Of a stretch of DNA of 64,000 bases, positions 1 through 13,150 are shown piece by piece (within the stretch, counting starts at the first letter, position 1; every line of letters starts with the position of its first letter). The stretch comes from Engraulis encrasicolus (lineage: Eukaryota > Chordata > Actinopteri > Clupeiformes > Engraulidae): contig NC_085873.1 of the NCBI RefSeq assembly GCF_034702125.1, forward strand, positions 44,956,115-45,020,114, read 5' to 3'. Made by a program: the position numbers and the translations under genes. The notes under the pieces are model-generated. The model made no database searches and was not told the DNA's origin. It saw only the letters and a list, made by a program, of their open reading frames with translations.

Positions 1-3000
1 TTTTGCCATATCGCCCACCCCTATGTCTACCTACTGTATGTCTGTTTTCACATATCAGATATTTTTTTCACATTTTCATATTGATCTGCCCACACACTCT
101 CGAGCGCTGTGCTGCTGACAACATGACCCACCTGTCATGGTCACAGCTAGACTTTCAAAACAGACACTTGTTAACAAGGCCACTGCTAGCAAAGCATTGC
201 ACAACACTCACGAGAACAGTGAGCAGTCGAGAGTTTGGCTAACAAGTCAAAGAATGTTACAGTATCTATTGGGTGCTGGCCTTGAAAACTTCTGGAAAAA
301 GGAAGGTGTTTTAGCAGGAAGCACGATGTGCTCTCAATTGTGTGTGAAATAACCAAACTTGCATTGCATTTCCCAAAGCCCACACAAAGTGGAGTGATGT
401 AAGCTTGCGATTGCCTTTCTGCACAAATATCTGACTTGTTATTGACTCAAACCCAGCTGAATAAAAGTAAAGAGGGAGAAAATAAAATGGCTCTATAGTC
501 AATATTCACAGTGACAAGGTCACGAGACACAGGTACAAGTCAGCGAAAGATTTGTCTGATTGAAAACAAAATGTGAAGAGTTCAGATGCAAAACCCCTTA
601 ACTCCATTTCTGAAGACCTGCACTTCTATATTTTTAGAGAACCCCATTGTTGGTTTAGTTTACATTCATGTACTTGATAATACATATAAATAGTTATATT
701 ACAATTATTATTATAATAAAATAAAACAAATATGCAATTTTGATAGCTTTGTATTAAATAAAAATGAATTAAGATTATTTTCTGAAAAAGCACTTAGGGG
801 GTTTTGCATCTGAACCCTTCATGTGTAACTGTGTAAACGCACACGCACCCTAGCCTCACGCGCCATCCTACGTACTTCCGCCAAGACACTTGGCTCCACC
901 CTACGTCTGGTACCGGTCTTCTGTGGAGCGATGTTGACCGGTAGGATTTGCGCCGGTGTTCTGACAAACGGTCCGACATTGTAATTTTATCCTACGGCTG
1001 GATGTTCCGTCAGACATGTCTGTTAAACGGTTGTACGTCGCCATAGATAGACGTCAGACATGTTTGTTCAACAATTTATAAGTTAAATCCTGATTTTTCC
1101 GAAAATGTCCTTCCTGCTTCCTGCAATCTCGTCAGATCAAACAAAGTCCAGACCATGAATACGAAATGGCAATGGTAGTATTATGGGATGGTCAGGACCA
1201 GGCTACACACACCCATGGTCAATAAAGGAATCTGGCTGTACAGTGGCGTAAGGGCAAATACATGAGTTGCACGTTTGTAAACACCCCCGACTGAGCACTC
1301 TTCAACCTGTGATAGTTGGAAACTGCTGTCGGTCAGAAAATGAGCTCACATGGTTGGCTGCTTAGCATCTTGCCCCGCGTCACAACACAAATGGTTGTAC
1401 ACGGGAAACCTACTCCGGTATGTATGGGCACTCCTCTCATCTCCACAGTAAAGTTGGTTCAGCTACCCAGGCTACAGCTGGGTTCAGTTAGCTTCAAAAC
1501 CAATGAGAAACTAATACTTTTTTCTTTGGTTTTAAGATGCTAAGCCGTAGGGGTTGTACAAATCTCCCCACACGCCCAGAAGGGTGAAACTGTCAGCCTG
1601 TGTGAATCCCCCTTTAATTGGTAGGCCTACACTGAGAATTAACCACAGCCTGGCATCAAGAAATGCACACTTACCCTTCAAGGCCCGTGTATGCGCACGC
1701 GCAGGCCCACCCATAGGGCTGGGGACTTGAGGTAAACCTGTGAATCACCGTCAAGCCAAGGATTACAGTATGTTGAAAAGCTACCATGCCTCGACTAAGT
1801 GAGAACACTGCTGTGCAAGAGGCACCGTGTGTGTGTGTGTCTGTGTCCGTGTGTGCATGGACAGAAATTGTGATTATTTAATTTTATCTGCGATACATAA
1901 GGGTACCAGAGGAAGGTCAGACATGTTTCTTAGCTACTTGGTTATTAGTCCTGTTGCCGGACGTGCGTTTCCCCCCCATCCATGTACTGTATTTAAAGTC
2001 CTGGAGCTCTGGGTACCGGCTGGTAAGGCCCTTGACATTACCATTAATCTGATTTTTTGCGGACCAGGGCCTAGTGGGAGAAAACCCACCATCATTGCCT
2101 TCCTAATCCATTTCTTCAGCTGATCATCCTGTCCGTACTGGGCTGCAAAATGAAGCAAGCATGCAGTCAATATACACATAATCAACAGTCTTAACACTGT
2201 CAGCCATTACCATGCACCACCTAGTGGGCCATACCGTATTGGCCCGAATATAAGACGTGGTTTTTGTTATAAAAATAGTACTCTAAAAGGGGGGGTTGTC
2301 TTATTTCCGCGCGCTAGAGAAAAAAGTAAAAAAAACATTTATTTTTTTATTTTTTTAACTTAACCTGAATGCGGCCATTAGCCTATGCTTCACAACAATG
2401 CCACACAACTCAATAATGGATGGGTTAAGAGATTGTTTTGTCCATATCAAATTTGCAGATGCTTGTTTCGTTATGACTGTTGCACCGCACGTCTATCAAC
2501 TGTCAATGTCAACGCGATGCGGACGACAGTGCAATGGGAACAACACAAGTCAATCGCGGCTCGTTGCTCTGCTTTTATTTGTGTTTGGTTTTACAGTCTC
2601 ATCAGGAAAGCTTTGGTCGTTCTCTCTGGTCAGCCAACAACACCACTAGAAACTAAAGAAATGAAGGGTGATTTGACGAACAACTTGTAGGCTAAGTTTT
2701 GGATGCTGTCATCATCCAATCAATGGTCATCCGTGTGTGCCCGAGAAAGCGGCGCCTTTGACGATATGCCGCAACGATGCAACAACACCGAATAATGGTT
2801 AGGGCAAGAGATGTCTTGTTCATATAAAATCACTAGGAGTTTTACCCTTGGTACGAAATGAATATCAATCGGACTTTTAATGTCAACGTGGTCCTGATAG
2901 GCAGCGCATGGGTTTCAAGTGCAATGCGTCAATCTGCCTTTGGTCACGTTCGGTTTCTACAGTCCAACGGAAAACTTTGGATGCATAAAATGAACGGCGA

Positions 3001-5005
3001 TTTGGCGAGACGGCTGCTGGTTAGATATTGCTGTCAACTAAGCATTTCGCAAAATCTGTGCATTGCACAATAGATTGCCTATCTCTACTCTACTGGTTGC
3101 CTGGCTGGCGCAGAGTGAAGGCTATGTTGCGTCGCACTTTAACCTCTTAAGCTACACACCCCCCTGTACCGGGTTTAGACCACACCTCCCACCAATATCT
3201 CATTCATAATTCATCATTCATAAACCATAAGGTGTAATAAACATGTCAAACAATGCATATCATTGGAAAGCTTAGACCCTTTAGAGTTCGTTTAGCACTG
3301 TATTAGGCAGATTTAAACAGAAGGTACTAATTAATCACAGCTGAAAATAACAACTGCTAAACACATACCGTAAATCACATTAATATAGGACAATACAATA
3401 CACAAAAAACCTGAATTCCACAGATGGTGTCTGTAAGCATACATCTGAAACAGATTGCGCTATTTGTGGGGATCCTACAAAGAGAGAGAGAGAGAGAGAG
3501 ATAGGTGTCTGTAAGCGTGCACCTAAAACAGATTGCATTATCTGTGGGGATCCTACAAGGACAGAGAGAGGGGGAGAGAAAGAGAGAGAGGCATAATAAT
3601 TACTGTGTCTCCATAAACTGGTATCCATTGAAAGATGGAAATAGGAACTGTTCAGGGGGGGCTTCCCAGGTGGCCAATTTTCTGTAATAACTTTGCGCTC
3701 AGGTGTCTTTCATCTTGGCCAGCGCAGGCTGTTAACAAGCGCCTGAATGACTTACCTCCCTGAATTACCTGGGAGAGTCATTCTGGTAATAGTTTTGTAA
3801 TTACCTTGAAAACCCGGCTATTGTGTCGCTTCACCCATCCAATCTTACAGCACCAGACACTGAACTCTTTCAACCCCACATTTCTCAGCGGGTTTATTGT
3901 TGCTCTGCATTTTCCTACTTCATGAAATGGGCCATTTTTTTTTTTTAAACCATGTCTTCTATTACGTTTTGAGATACAGAGAAATGTGAACTCCAATGGA
4001 TTTATTAGTAAAGAAGTAATGGAATATTGTTTTAATAAACAAAAAGGGAATGACGCAATAAAGGAATGTCTCTGATCCTTTTTAGTTGGAGCATTGGCGA
4101 TCATGTCCATTCTAGTGTCTCCCTCTCACATCATTTTCTTTATCGTCTCCAATCTTCCACAATTTCTTCTGGTGTTGTATATGTGAAGAGTGTATCTCAT
4201 TTAAAAAACGGTGTTTGGAACGGGACATCATGTTGAGAAACAAATTATTTTCTACCGCATCTCAGCAAATAGTTGCTTGGCACGGGGGGCACTCGTCATT
4301 CCGACATAGCACTATTCAGACATGACGCCATTGCGACATCCCGTCATTCCGACATTTTGGTATCACCATTCCGACAATTGAATGTCACCATTCCGACATT
4401 TGTGGGGAGCTGTCCATGGTCGTGGTGCTTAATGTTTCCGTTAACGACGCTTTCATCTCTGCCTATGGCCTGGCTCGCCAAGGTCTGTCCATGGTGCTGA
4501 TATCGTGGCGTCTGTCCATGGTGCTGATATGGTGGCACTCTAGCCAATACTGTGGTCACTGTGAGCGGCGTCAAACTTTTCCTCCTAATTCATAGCAGCC
4601 CCCGAGAAAATGTTGTAAAAAATGACAGCTTATTTTAAATTTCAGTTCACTGTTCAGTATTGCACGCAACTTCAATGAAGTTCATCCACATGCACGTCAT
4701 AAAAGAATAACCCACGCGGCAGCGGGACTATTTCGCTTAGCCTATATTCCTTTCCAAAACAATGTCCGAATGTCACAAAAAACAGTTCTTTGCACTGTCC
4801 CTAATTAAACCAAGCGAAAAAATATAGGCCTACACATAGAAGAAATCAAGTCTTCAGTTTCAACGTTACAAATCTTAAACAAAAATGCAAGCCGTGGCGC
4901 AAATAAGCATTCCAAACAAAGTCTCTCGCGGCCAAAAGTGACTGAGCTCACCTCAGAAACAAAATAAGCCTAAACTTTTAGACAGTTAGGCCTAGGCCTA
5001 TATAG
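1..5005. other. intergenic, no gene seen
   Basis: Contains AT-rich non-coding sequence, a possible transposon end near 2232 (TACCGTATTGGCCCGAATAT), the 3427-3560 duplication, and a CATTCCGAC-rich repeat at 4298-4400. No frame has family similarity that I recognise. Confidence 0.6.
3427..3560. repeat. tandem duplication around an (AG)n tract
   Basis: Units 3427-3482 and 3504-3560 share GGTGTCTGTAAGC and GTGGGGATCCTACAA, separated by (AG)n. Confidence 0.85.
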
Positions 5006-6322
5006 CAGGGGTACTCAATTAAAAGTCCCCGAGAGCCAGTTTTTCAAAATTCCTCCCAATAAAGGGCCGGGCCGGGCCGACACGACCCCCAAACCCAAAA
5101 TAAATAAATGAATAAATAAAATAAAACAAAACATGATAAGTCCTTTGTAAGCACAATACACACGCACTCACACCCACAGCAGATATTTAGTTTCTAGTGA
5201 CAGGATGGGAGAACATTTCTCTCATAAAGGGCCTGCATTGTGGGGTGAGGTGCCTGCCTTGCTCTCATTGCCACCCACCCTTCAGTATTTTTTTTAAATG
5301 ACATAAGATTATCTGTTAGCCTAAACTTATATTTGCAGACTACGTTCATAAAGATTTATTTCTTAGTGAGAAAACCAATAAGCCTGAAGACTTTTCAAAC
5401 ACATGTTGCTTATTATGACTTTGTTTATGCAGCTCTCACGCATAATGAGAATCAGAAGCAATAATGGACCCAACAAAGAGGACACATAGATAGGAGAACA
5501 CCAGGTTTTGTCAACAAGAAAATGGCACATTTGATGCCATGTTGATTAAATGCAAAAGCCAATAATAAATTGTCAAGTTGCTCATAACTTTGTTTGCAGT
5601 CTTATGAGGGTCTTTGCATTCCAAACGAACTATTTGGGGACTGTTTAAAAGTGTGAAAAGTTTATTAAGCAATTCGTTTTTAATAGGCTACCAATAGTTA
5701 GCTGCCAGCAGAGTTCAAACACAGTTTGCCTTCATTTGTGTTAGCAACTAGCTACAGCTACTGCTAAACCAATTCGAAGTCCTAACACACTGTTTGCAAT
5801 CAAATGTGGACCATTACTTTCAAAAACGATGCATAGAGAACTTTGTGAATAATTTATTTACAGGCTCTGATACAGTCCTTCCCTTGTAGTCTACCTCACA
5901 ACCTCTAATGCTAGCGCAGGGGCGGAGCTATAGGGAGGGCGAGCAGGGCAGTTGCCCCAGGGCCCAGGGCCCTCCCGTATTAGTGGTGGGGGGCCCTATT
6001 ATGAGCTTGGCAAGCTGTATAGCGGGCCCTGTAAGTGTCTTGCCCTGAGGCCCTGTATGCAATTGTTCCGCCACTGGCTAGCGTCGTAGGTGCTTCTGTC
6101 CGGAGCCTGCAGTGACTGACACAAAGAGGGAGAAACTGCCTGAGGGGGCGGGGCACGGCACGCTTCTTCATTGCGTCTGTGGCGCGATTTCAAAATAAGA
6201 GCGACAGCGAGATCGGACCAAAAAAAAAAATAATTTTTTAATTTTTCAAAATTATTCGAGAGCCAAAAATAGATGCCCCGCGAGCCACAAATGGCTCGCG
6301 AGCCGCTATTTGAGTATGGGGG
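5006..6322. mobile_element. probable hAT-like non-autonomous element, 1.3 kb
   Basis: Starts CAGGGGTACTCAATT and ends TTTGAGTATGGGGG, inverted. The flanks CTATATAG and CTATAGAA agree at six of eight bases. Both ends share AGAGCCA / GCTCGCGAG motifs. It appears to contain a second small element near 5920-6080 (CGGAGCTATAGGG to GTTCCGCC). Confidence 0.6.
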
Positions 6323-6597
6323 CTATAGAATATGTCTGATTTATGGTCATAAAATATAATTTCCACCGTGGTTGTAACAGAGACACATGGTATGAAGCTG
6401 GCGTGGAAAAAAAGCGTGAAGGACAGATGTTTCCTTTTCTCACATTCTCAAATTCAACATCTCAATGCCTTTACCCGACTTTGCATGAAAAAATCTGTAC
6501 CCTGCTTAACATACACGTGTCAGTCATGGGCACAAAATGCTGCTTTACCGATAGGTAGGCCTATATGAGATGAAATGAAACGTAGCCTACTTGCGAA

Positions 6598-6975
6598 TAG
6601 AGATGGGATATATGGCTCTTTTTCGGGATCCGGATCTTAGTGGCTCGTTCTTCTCAAAGAGCCGTTCAAAAAACTGGCTCTTTTGGCTCTTTCTTAAATT
6701 ATTTATTCAGTGTTTAGAATGCAATATTTTGACTCCTCCTCAAGGTAATGTTGTCCAAACAACAACTGATTATTCTCCTGCTCCTAAAGACCGTTTTTGC
6801 CTCTCTGAGGCAAACAATTGTGTTTTTTCCCAAATTTAATTACTCTGGTGGAGGTCACGTGCTTAAAATGAACGAAATAACGGTCGAGTGGCTCCCCCAG
6901 CTGTGATCCGGTTCCCATCGTTCACTTCAGAGAGCCGTTCAAAAGAACGGATCGTTCATGAACGACACACCTCTA
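6598..6975. mobile_element. 378-bp hAT MITE
   Basis: Ends TAGAGATGGG and CACACCTCTA, with perfect 8-bp target duplication CTTGCGAA (6590-6597, 6976-6983). The interior repeats GAGCCGTTC motifs, typical of a widespread fish hAT family. Confidence 0.9.
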
Positions 6976-6983
6976 CTTGCGAA

Positions 6984-7671
6984 ACAACAGCCTCACAAAT
7001 GTTCCATGCCCAATACAATGTTGCCAGTCGGTAAATTCACCATCAAAAAATTCAGAAGATGGAGTGCATGGTCAATCAGTGGATGAGCTGAAGATATTGA
7101 ATTACAAGAAAATATTTTAACAGGGTTGTTGTTCCCAACTTTGAACTTGAATGATGTTCACTCACGTTGATCTGTTTTAGAGACAAGCCTTCTAGAACTT
7201 GGTCTAAGCTGTAGGCCTATTACAGTAGACACACATAGTTTTCTTTAAAGTAGAGCCTAAATCAAGTTCATTGGCTGAATGATGATCCCCACGAGGATAT
7301 TTTTTGAGAGAGAGACCGCTCGTGCATCGGCGAGCAACCCTCCACACACCCCTTTTTTTTTTACATGTTAAAAAAAATCGTCATTAATGGGGATACAATT
7401 TAGTGGTTGGTGTCACGAATATTCTATCTTAACACTTGACCGCGATGTGAGCTGCGTCTTCTGTCGGGATGACGTTCAATCAGAGTCGGGGAATGGATGA
7501 TCAGGAAACCATTAGGCCTATACTAATTCTTCCGAAAATAAAAAGCACAAAACTGGCACTTCGTACAGTTCTTAGCAGCAGGTACGTTTTAAACTATTTC
7601 TGAAGACAGCTTACACCGATAGGCAGCGGCTTCCCTATCGTGCTCACTTTCACCAATTACCTTTTTTTCAG
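6984..7671. other. intergenic, nothing recognised
   Basis: No gene, inverted repeat or tandem repeat of note was seen. Confidence 0.6.
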
Positions 7672-8217
7672 CTAAAGCTGGGCTTACACTGTGCATTTCT
7701 TGCCCGATTTTGCCCCGATTTGGCACTCGCATGACTTTTTGAGAGTCGGACGATTTCTTGCTCAATCGCAGGTCAATCGTGAGTCTCGCATCGTGCAGTG
7801 TACATGGGGTAACGACAAGCAATTTCGCCTCATGATTGTGCAATGGCAGGGTCGCAAGAAAATCAAAACTGTTTGAATTCCTGGTCGTGGCTTGTGCGTA
7901 ATTCGCACAGTTGAAGCAGTGCTACGACCCGATTTGACACTTCACATGCACAAATGAGTAGGGCCGTGCGATTTGCTGTTGAGCGCGACCTCATCTCCAC
8001 CTCAGGTGCGCATGTTCCCTCCTCTGCAGACCGGGGAAACATGCCTGTCGCGTCGCGCAGTGGAAGCATTTGGCTCGCATCCGACTGTCGGCTCGTATAG
8101 TGTGAGGACGTGAGTCGTGAGATGTGAACTTTTAAATAGTGAAATTCCATCGTGCAGTGTGAGCAGGAGCTTAATACCCACGAGCGAAAATATCGCACAG
8201 TGTATGCCCGGCTTTAG
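7672..8217. mobile_element. TIR element, 546 bp
   Basis: Ends CTAAAGCTGGGCTTACACTG and CAGTGTATGCCCGGCTTTAG are inverted repeats. No clear target duplication. A partial relative of its right part is at 17940-18030 (GTGAACTTTTAAAT, GTGTGAACAGGAGCT). Confidence 0.7.
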
Positions 8218-10123
8218 TCATTCTCACACTCATAGGCAACGCAACACTTTCAACAGGTCATCATGGCCACGCAGAGTGGACAGTAAATGCTGCTTGAAAT
8301 ATTTGAAGTGTGCTCACTGCTGAAACAACATTTGTTTTAACAGTAGGCTATTGGCCGGCTGCTTGTTACAGGCTTGTATTACAATAGTAGAATTGAAATG
8401 AAAAGAATAGTCTACTATGAAATAAGAAGAAGTGTCCAGTTCTTGTCATCATGCTTTCCGAGTGCCTTTCCATTACGCACTATTCCAACAGGCTACTGCA
8501 GTTATATTGTCCATTTTTTAACTTGTTGTAGCCTGCGATGTAGTTTGGAGCCTACAATGCAAGGAAAACGAGAAGGATCACCGCACACTGGTGACCTTTT
8601 TTTAAAATTAGTGAACAACGCATTTTGCAATGACAACTTATACATGTAGCCTATTTCCATGTAGCCTATGCTTATTGGACTTTAATCAAAATATACTATG
8701 AATTCCGTCATGTGTGGAGATATGTGAGTGGTTAAATATTCTGCATTCATGCGATATGCTGCTTGGGTTCAAATCCCAATGGTAATGTTCTTTTATTGCC
8801 GCTGCTTTGATTGATCGGAGCTTGTGGAGCACGATTGTGGAACATGGAATTCCCTACTATATCTGGACAATATTTTTTCCATTTTTGAACACTGTGTTGA
8901 TGTGTTTTTTTCCAGCCCTGTTCGCAACATGACTAGACATTTGGTGTAGTATGGTCGGAGGCTTGTGCACTTGGTGGCAGTAATCGATCGATGTTGCTTG
9001 AACTCTACCCGAACTCGCCCAAAACCACGAACAAGAGTGACGTGAGGCAATTGTCACAAAAACAAATAGCATCAGTTTTACGCAGACAAATCACCCCTTA
9101 TCATCAGTAAATTTCTCAGTGGGTGCGATCATTCTGGCTTGACTTGTCTCTTTCTCAGGCATTTGCAGCTGGTGCAGCCCTATTATTCCATGGAGAGTTT
9201 TCCACGCGTGTGATGCTGTAATTGGGTGCCGGAATGGTGGTATGTTGAAAAGAAAACAACATACCACCATTCCGACAAAAGAAAAAATGAAATTCGGAAT
9301 GACGGGACGTTTCATTTCTTAAAAAAATATCACCATTCCGACAATTGAACGTCAATGTCGGAATGACAGTAAGTCGGAATGGCAGCATGTAACCCCTTGG
9401 CACACTGGCTGTTCACCCAGCATACTCATTTTCACTGAAGATGAAGGTTGAACAGTGGAGTAGACGCGGAAGAAGTTGAAAAAGTAAAGGATGAGGAAAA
9501 TAGAGATGCATACTCTGGATATTCATGAAGCTGTAGCTACTAACTACAGTCTCAGTGTACATAAATACAGTAGAGCATATGGTTCATTTATATACAGGTT
9601 AAAACCTCTTGCTATTACTAACACTTGCGAATTGTGTAGACCGATGAAAGTTTGTTGTATTTTGTGTGTATTTAAAACATATCCTATATAAACACATATT
9701 TAGTTCCAATCCATGCACATGTAATCAAAACATACAGATTTTTAAGCTAGTGGGTGAGAGTGATAAACAAGTAGGGATGCTTTATCAAACACTTGAGGCT
9801 GAAAGTCAAAACAAAGGGCATATTACCCAGGCTTCGCCCTCGTAGTGACGCAACACCTTCGGCTCAGCTACACTCACTCAGACAATTTGCTTGTTCAAGT
9901 ACTTTCGGCTTCCCTACACAGCGGGAAACTCCACCCACTCTCCCGGGAAGCAATCAACTTTGAGCATCACCAACGGTTCTGTGTAGAGGCATGTTCAAGG
10001 CAGTGACATGGTTTAAGCAGACGTTCTATTAGGACTAAGAAATGTTTGGTTTGAACTTTGGCTCAGTCTGTTCTACCCTCTACCAGTAGCAAACCAAGGG
10101 AGGTGGGTCAACCATGCCATTTG
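8218..10123. other. intergenic, one hairpin repeat only
   Basis: Contains the 9230-9274 hairpin and its CATTCCGAC-rich neighbourhood. No supported gene. Confidence 0.6.
9230..9274. repeat. perfect 18-bp hairpin in a CATTCCGACA-rich repeat
   Basis: Arms 9230-9247 and 9257-9274 (CGGAATGGTGGTATGTTG) around a 9-bp A-rich loop. The surrounding 9280-9390 and the distant 4298-4400 share repeated CATTCCGAC motifs. Confidence 0.85.
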
Positions 10124-10922
10124 ACACTTGGTACGTTTACATGAGGCATTTAAATCCGATTTAACTCACTTTAAATCTCATTAAAACTTAATTCCACTTT
10201 AAAAACATCATGTAAACACTTACCGAACAGGATTTAAGTTTATTCCGATTTAAACTTAAGTCCGATTAAAGTGGGTGGTTTATTCCTCTTTTAAATCCGA
10301 TTAAACACGTTCCTCTGTCATGTAACCTTTTAATCAGAATTACAATAAATCCGGTCGTTCCACGCATGCTCGTTGACCACACGATGGCGCCAAGAGCCCG
10401 TGCTCTTTGTCAGTGATAAAAAGATGGCGGCACTTCCTGTTGATTTTCACATGAAAGTTTTGCTTAATTTAAAGTCCCTAAGTGACTATAAATGTTGTGG
10501 CTTCCATATATTGATGTAAAAGTGCCCCACGAAGTAATTAAGCACAACAAAGTTACTCCACATCACCCATTCACCAGTTCGTTTTTCTAAGCTAGGAGGG
10601 TGCTAACTAGCATTTGAAAGAACCAGACCCAAAGGGGATTTTACCAGCCTTGAGTCCACTGAGGGAATTCATTTTCGGGCTGAAGATTAGCTTGTGTCCC
10701 AGTAGTTCCCCGGAGGTTTGGCGACCACGCCCCCACGCCTTATTTGGCTCACTCAGCACGTGCGTCCTCAGTCCAATCGCAATGCTTTATTTTCCCCAGA
10801 CGTTTAATCGCATTTAAGTGAAATTGCCATGTATACACGTCGCAAAATAACTCTTAATCCGATCTACTTAAATCCGATCTATTAGATCCGATTCAAAAAC
10901 ATCATGTACACGTAGCAAGTGT
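10124..10922. mobile_element. TIR element, about 800 bp
   Basis: Starts ACACTTGGTACGTTTACATG and ends CATGTACACGTAGCAAGTGT, inverted. Many sub-terminal copies of AAATCCGAT lie near both ends, as expected for transposase-binding sites. No coding remnant or clear duplication seen; superfamily not assigned. Confidence 0.65.
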
Positions 10923-11316
10923 TAGTTGTTATGCTCTTGGTCAGACCAAGTCTCGAAGAGATTTGAAAGTCATGATAATCAGGCAAAGGGCATATACCCC
11001 AAAGACCCATATGTACAGCTCCCACAGGTATGAGGGTAGAACAGCCAATGAATATAACTATCTTTACAGATATTGTGCCTTGCATTGATAGTGAGCATGG
11101 GAGACCTCTTGCCAAAGTGGGCTAGGAATTTTAAAAAGCCTTGTGTGTGTTGCCTTCTTGTGTGTGTTTGTGTTATTATTCCTCTCTTTCCTTCTTCTCT
11201 GTCTATTTTATTTCTTTTGTCTGTGTGTGTAGTTTCACTCTCCACTCCTGACCTCTGCTTATCAGTGGAGGTGAGGGGAGAGGCGTGAGGCCAAGGGCCT
11301 ATGGGGAAGCCTATTA

Positions 11317-11730
<414 letters not shown>

Positions 11731-11879
11731 ATATGCATATCCATAAGATTGTGTGGGTGGTTAGGTTTGAGAGAGCTTGCGAATGCTCATTCATTTGCAT
11801 AGACAAGTTATTACGGACAATTTTTCGAAAGAATTAGTGTCTCTGCATCGTATGGCCAAGTCCACCTCTAAAACAATCA

Positions 11880-12300
11880 AAAGGTTTATAAGAGTAAGAG
11901 TAATTTATTTGTCACATACAACCGTAACCTTGTGGGCTAGCTTGCAGTGAACTGACAGTTCTGGTTAACTCCATAGTGCAGAAAGATTATCAAACAAACA
12001 AATAGAGTAGGGTAATTGTCCGGTCCATAGCTGAGAAGGTGGAATCCTGTGTGGAGGCGTAGATCAACGCAGACAGTAACGACCGTAGACAGCCGCAGTC
12101 TCCTGGAGACGGCATCCTCGCACTTGCCGTTCACCAAGATGTACAAAAGTCCCGCAAATATCCACTGACATGGGAAAGAAGTGCCGTCGGATCCATTCTT
12201 TGCTCCAACGACTCCCGTCCGGAATGCGCATTTCTTCTCCATAGTAATTCCATTACCGCTATCAATTGAACTGGACACCACGGTGAAAATTAATCAAACT
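11880..12300 (-). other. possible retroelement tail
   Basis: The minus strand ends TATGTGACAAATAAATTACT with direct short repeats after it, as in LINE or SINE tails, and a 114-codon frame (11937-12281) runs into it. No family was recognised. Confidence 0.3.
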
Positions 12301-12960
12301 TCACCACGAAAAAGTGTTTTCCATACACGCGGTAGTGAATGTAACAAAATTACAAAATAAATATGGTCAAATTCCATAAAAAATAAGTTAAAAGAGCACG
12401 GGAACAGGAGTTACCAGATAGGCAGCCGAACGACGCGGCGCCATGGCAACAGTATGGGATCATTGTAAATCATTTGTGAAGTATTTACAACAGTCATACT
12501 TACCAGTGAGAACCTTAAAAGCAGAGGAGACAGCACACATCAGCACGACAGTTAGTCACTTTGAACTCATACAAACAGCTGAGTTAGACAAGTCATAGCA
12601 CAGCAATGTACAGTACATCACAGCATGTCAAATCATGGAACAGTAGTACACAACACGGTATATTACAGCACCACACAGGACACACACACACACAGTTAAT
12701 TTTGCTGTCTTTTCATTCAACAGAATTTAACTATGCAGCACAGCACAGCATAGCTGACAGTTGGCTGCTTCTGGCTGTCTCCGTGGCAACATGAGAGCCT
12801 GGTGTTGCTGGCTGCAGTTACTGGTCGTCTCCAAGGGCGACCTGGCAGGATGCTGTTGCTAATCGTCTCCCTGGCAACCTCATGCTGTTCGTCTCCTTGG
12901 TGATCTGGCATGCTGCTGTTTGGTGTTATTGGTTGTCTTCCTGGTGATTCATATTACATA

Positions 12961-13118
12961 TTTGTACCTGTAGGGGGAGGGCCATGGGAAAACAAAATTG
13001 AAGTGGGGGGAGTGCCATGGGGAAAAAATTGAGGTGGGGGGGTTGACCGGACTTCCAGCGCACCAGCCCCCCCCCCCTCCATTTTGTTTTCCCATGGCCC
13101 TCCCCCTACAGGTACAAA
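12961..13118. repeat. perfect 38-bp inverted repeat with 82-bp spacer
   Basis: Arms 12961-12998 and 13081-13118 are exact reverse complements (TTTGTACCTGTAGGGGGAGG at the left outer end). Probably a small TIR element. A related end (CCATGGCCCTCCCCCTA) occurs alone at 15545-15561. Confidence 0.85.
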
Positions 13119-13150
13119 AATGTGATATGTAAAATTGGTAGATGAACAAC

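Noticed and set aside
12613..12960. CTGTCTCC(A/G)TGGCAAC repeats as regulatory X-box (RFX) sites
   Set aside because: GTNNCC..GGCAAC-like motifs recur, but they belong to a low-complexity diverged repeat and no promoter is nearby.
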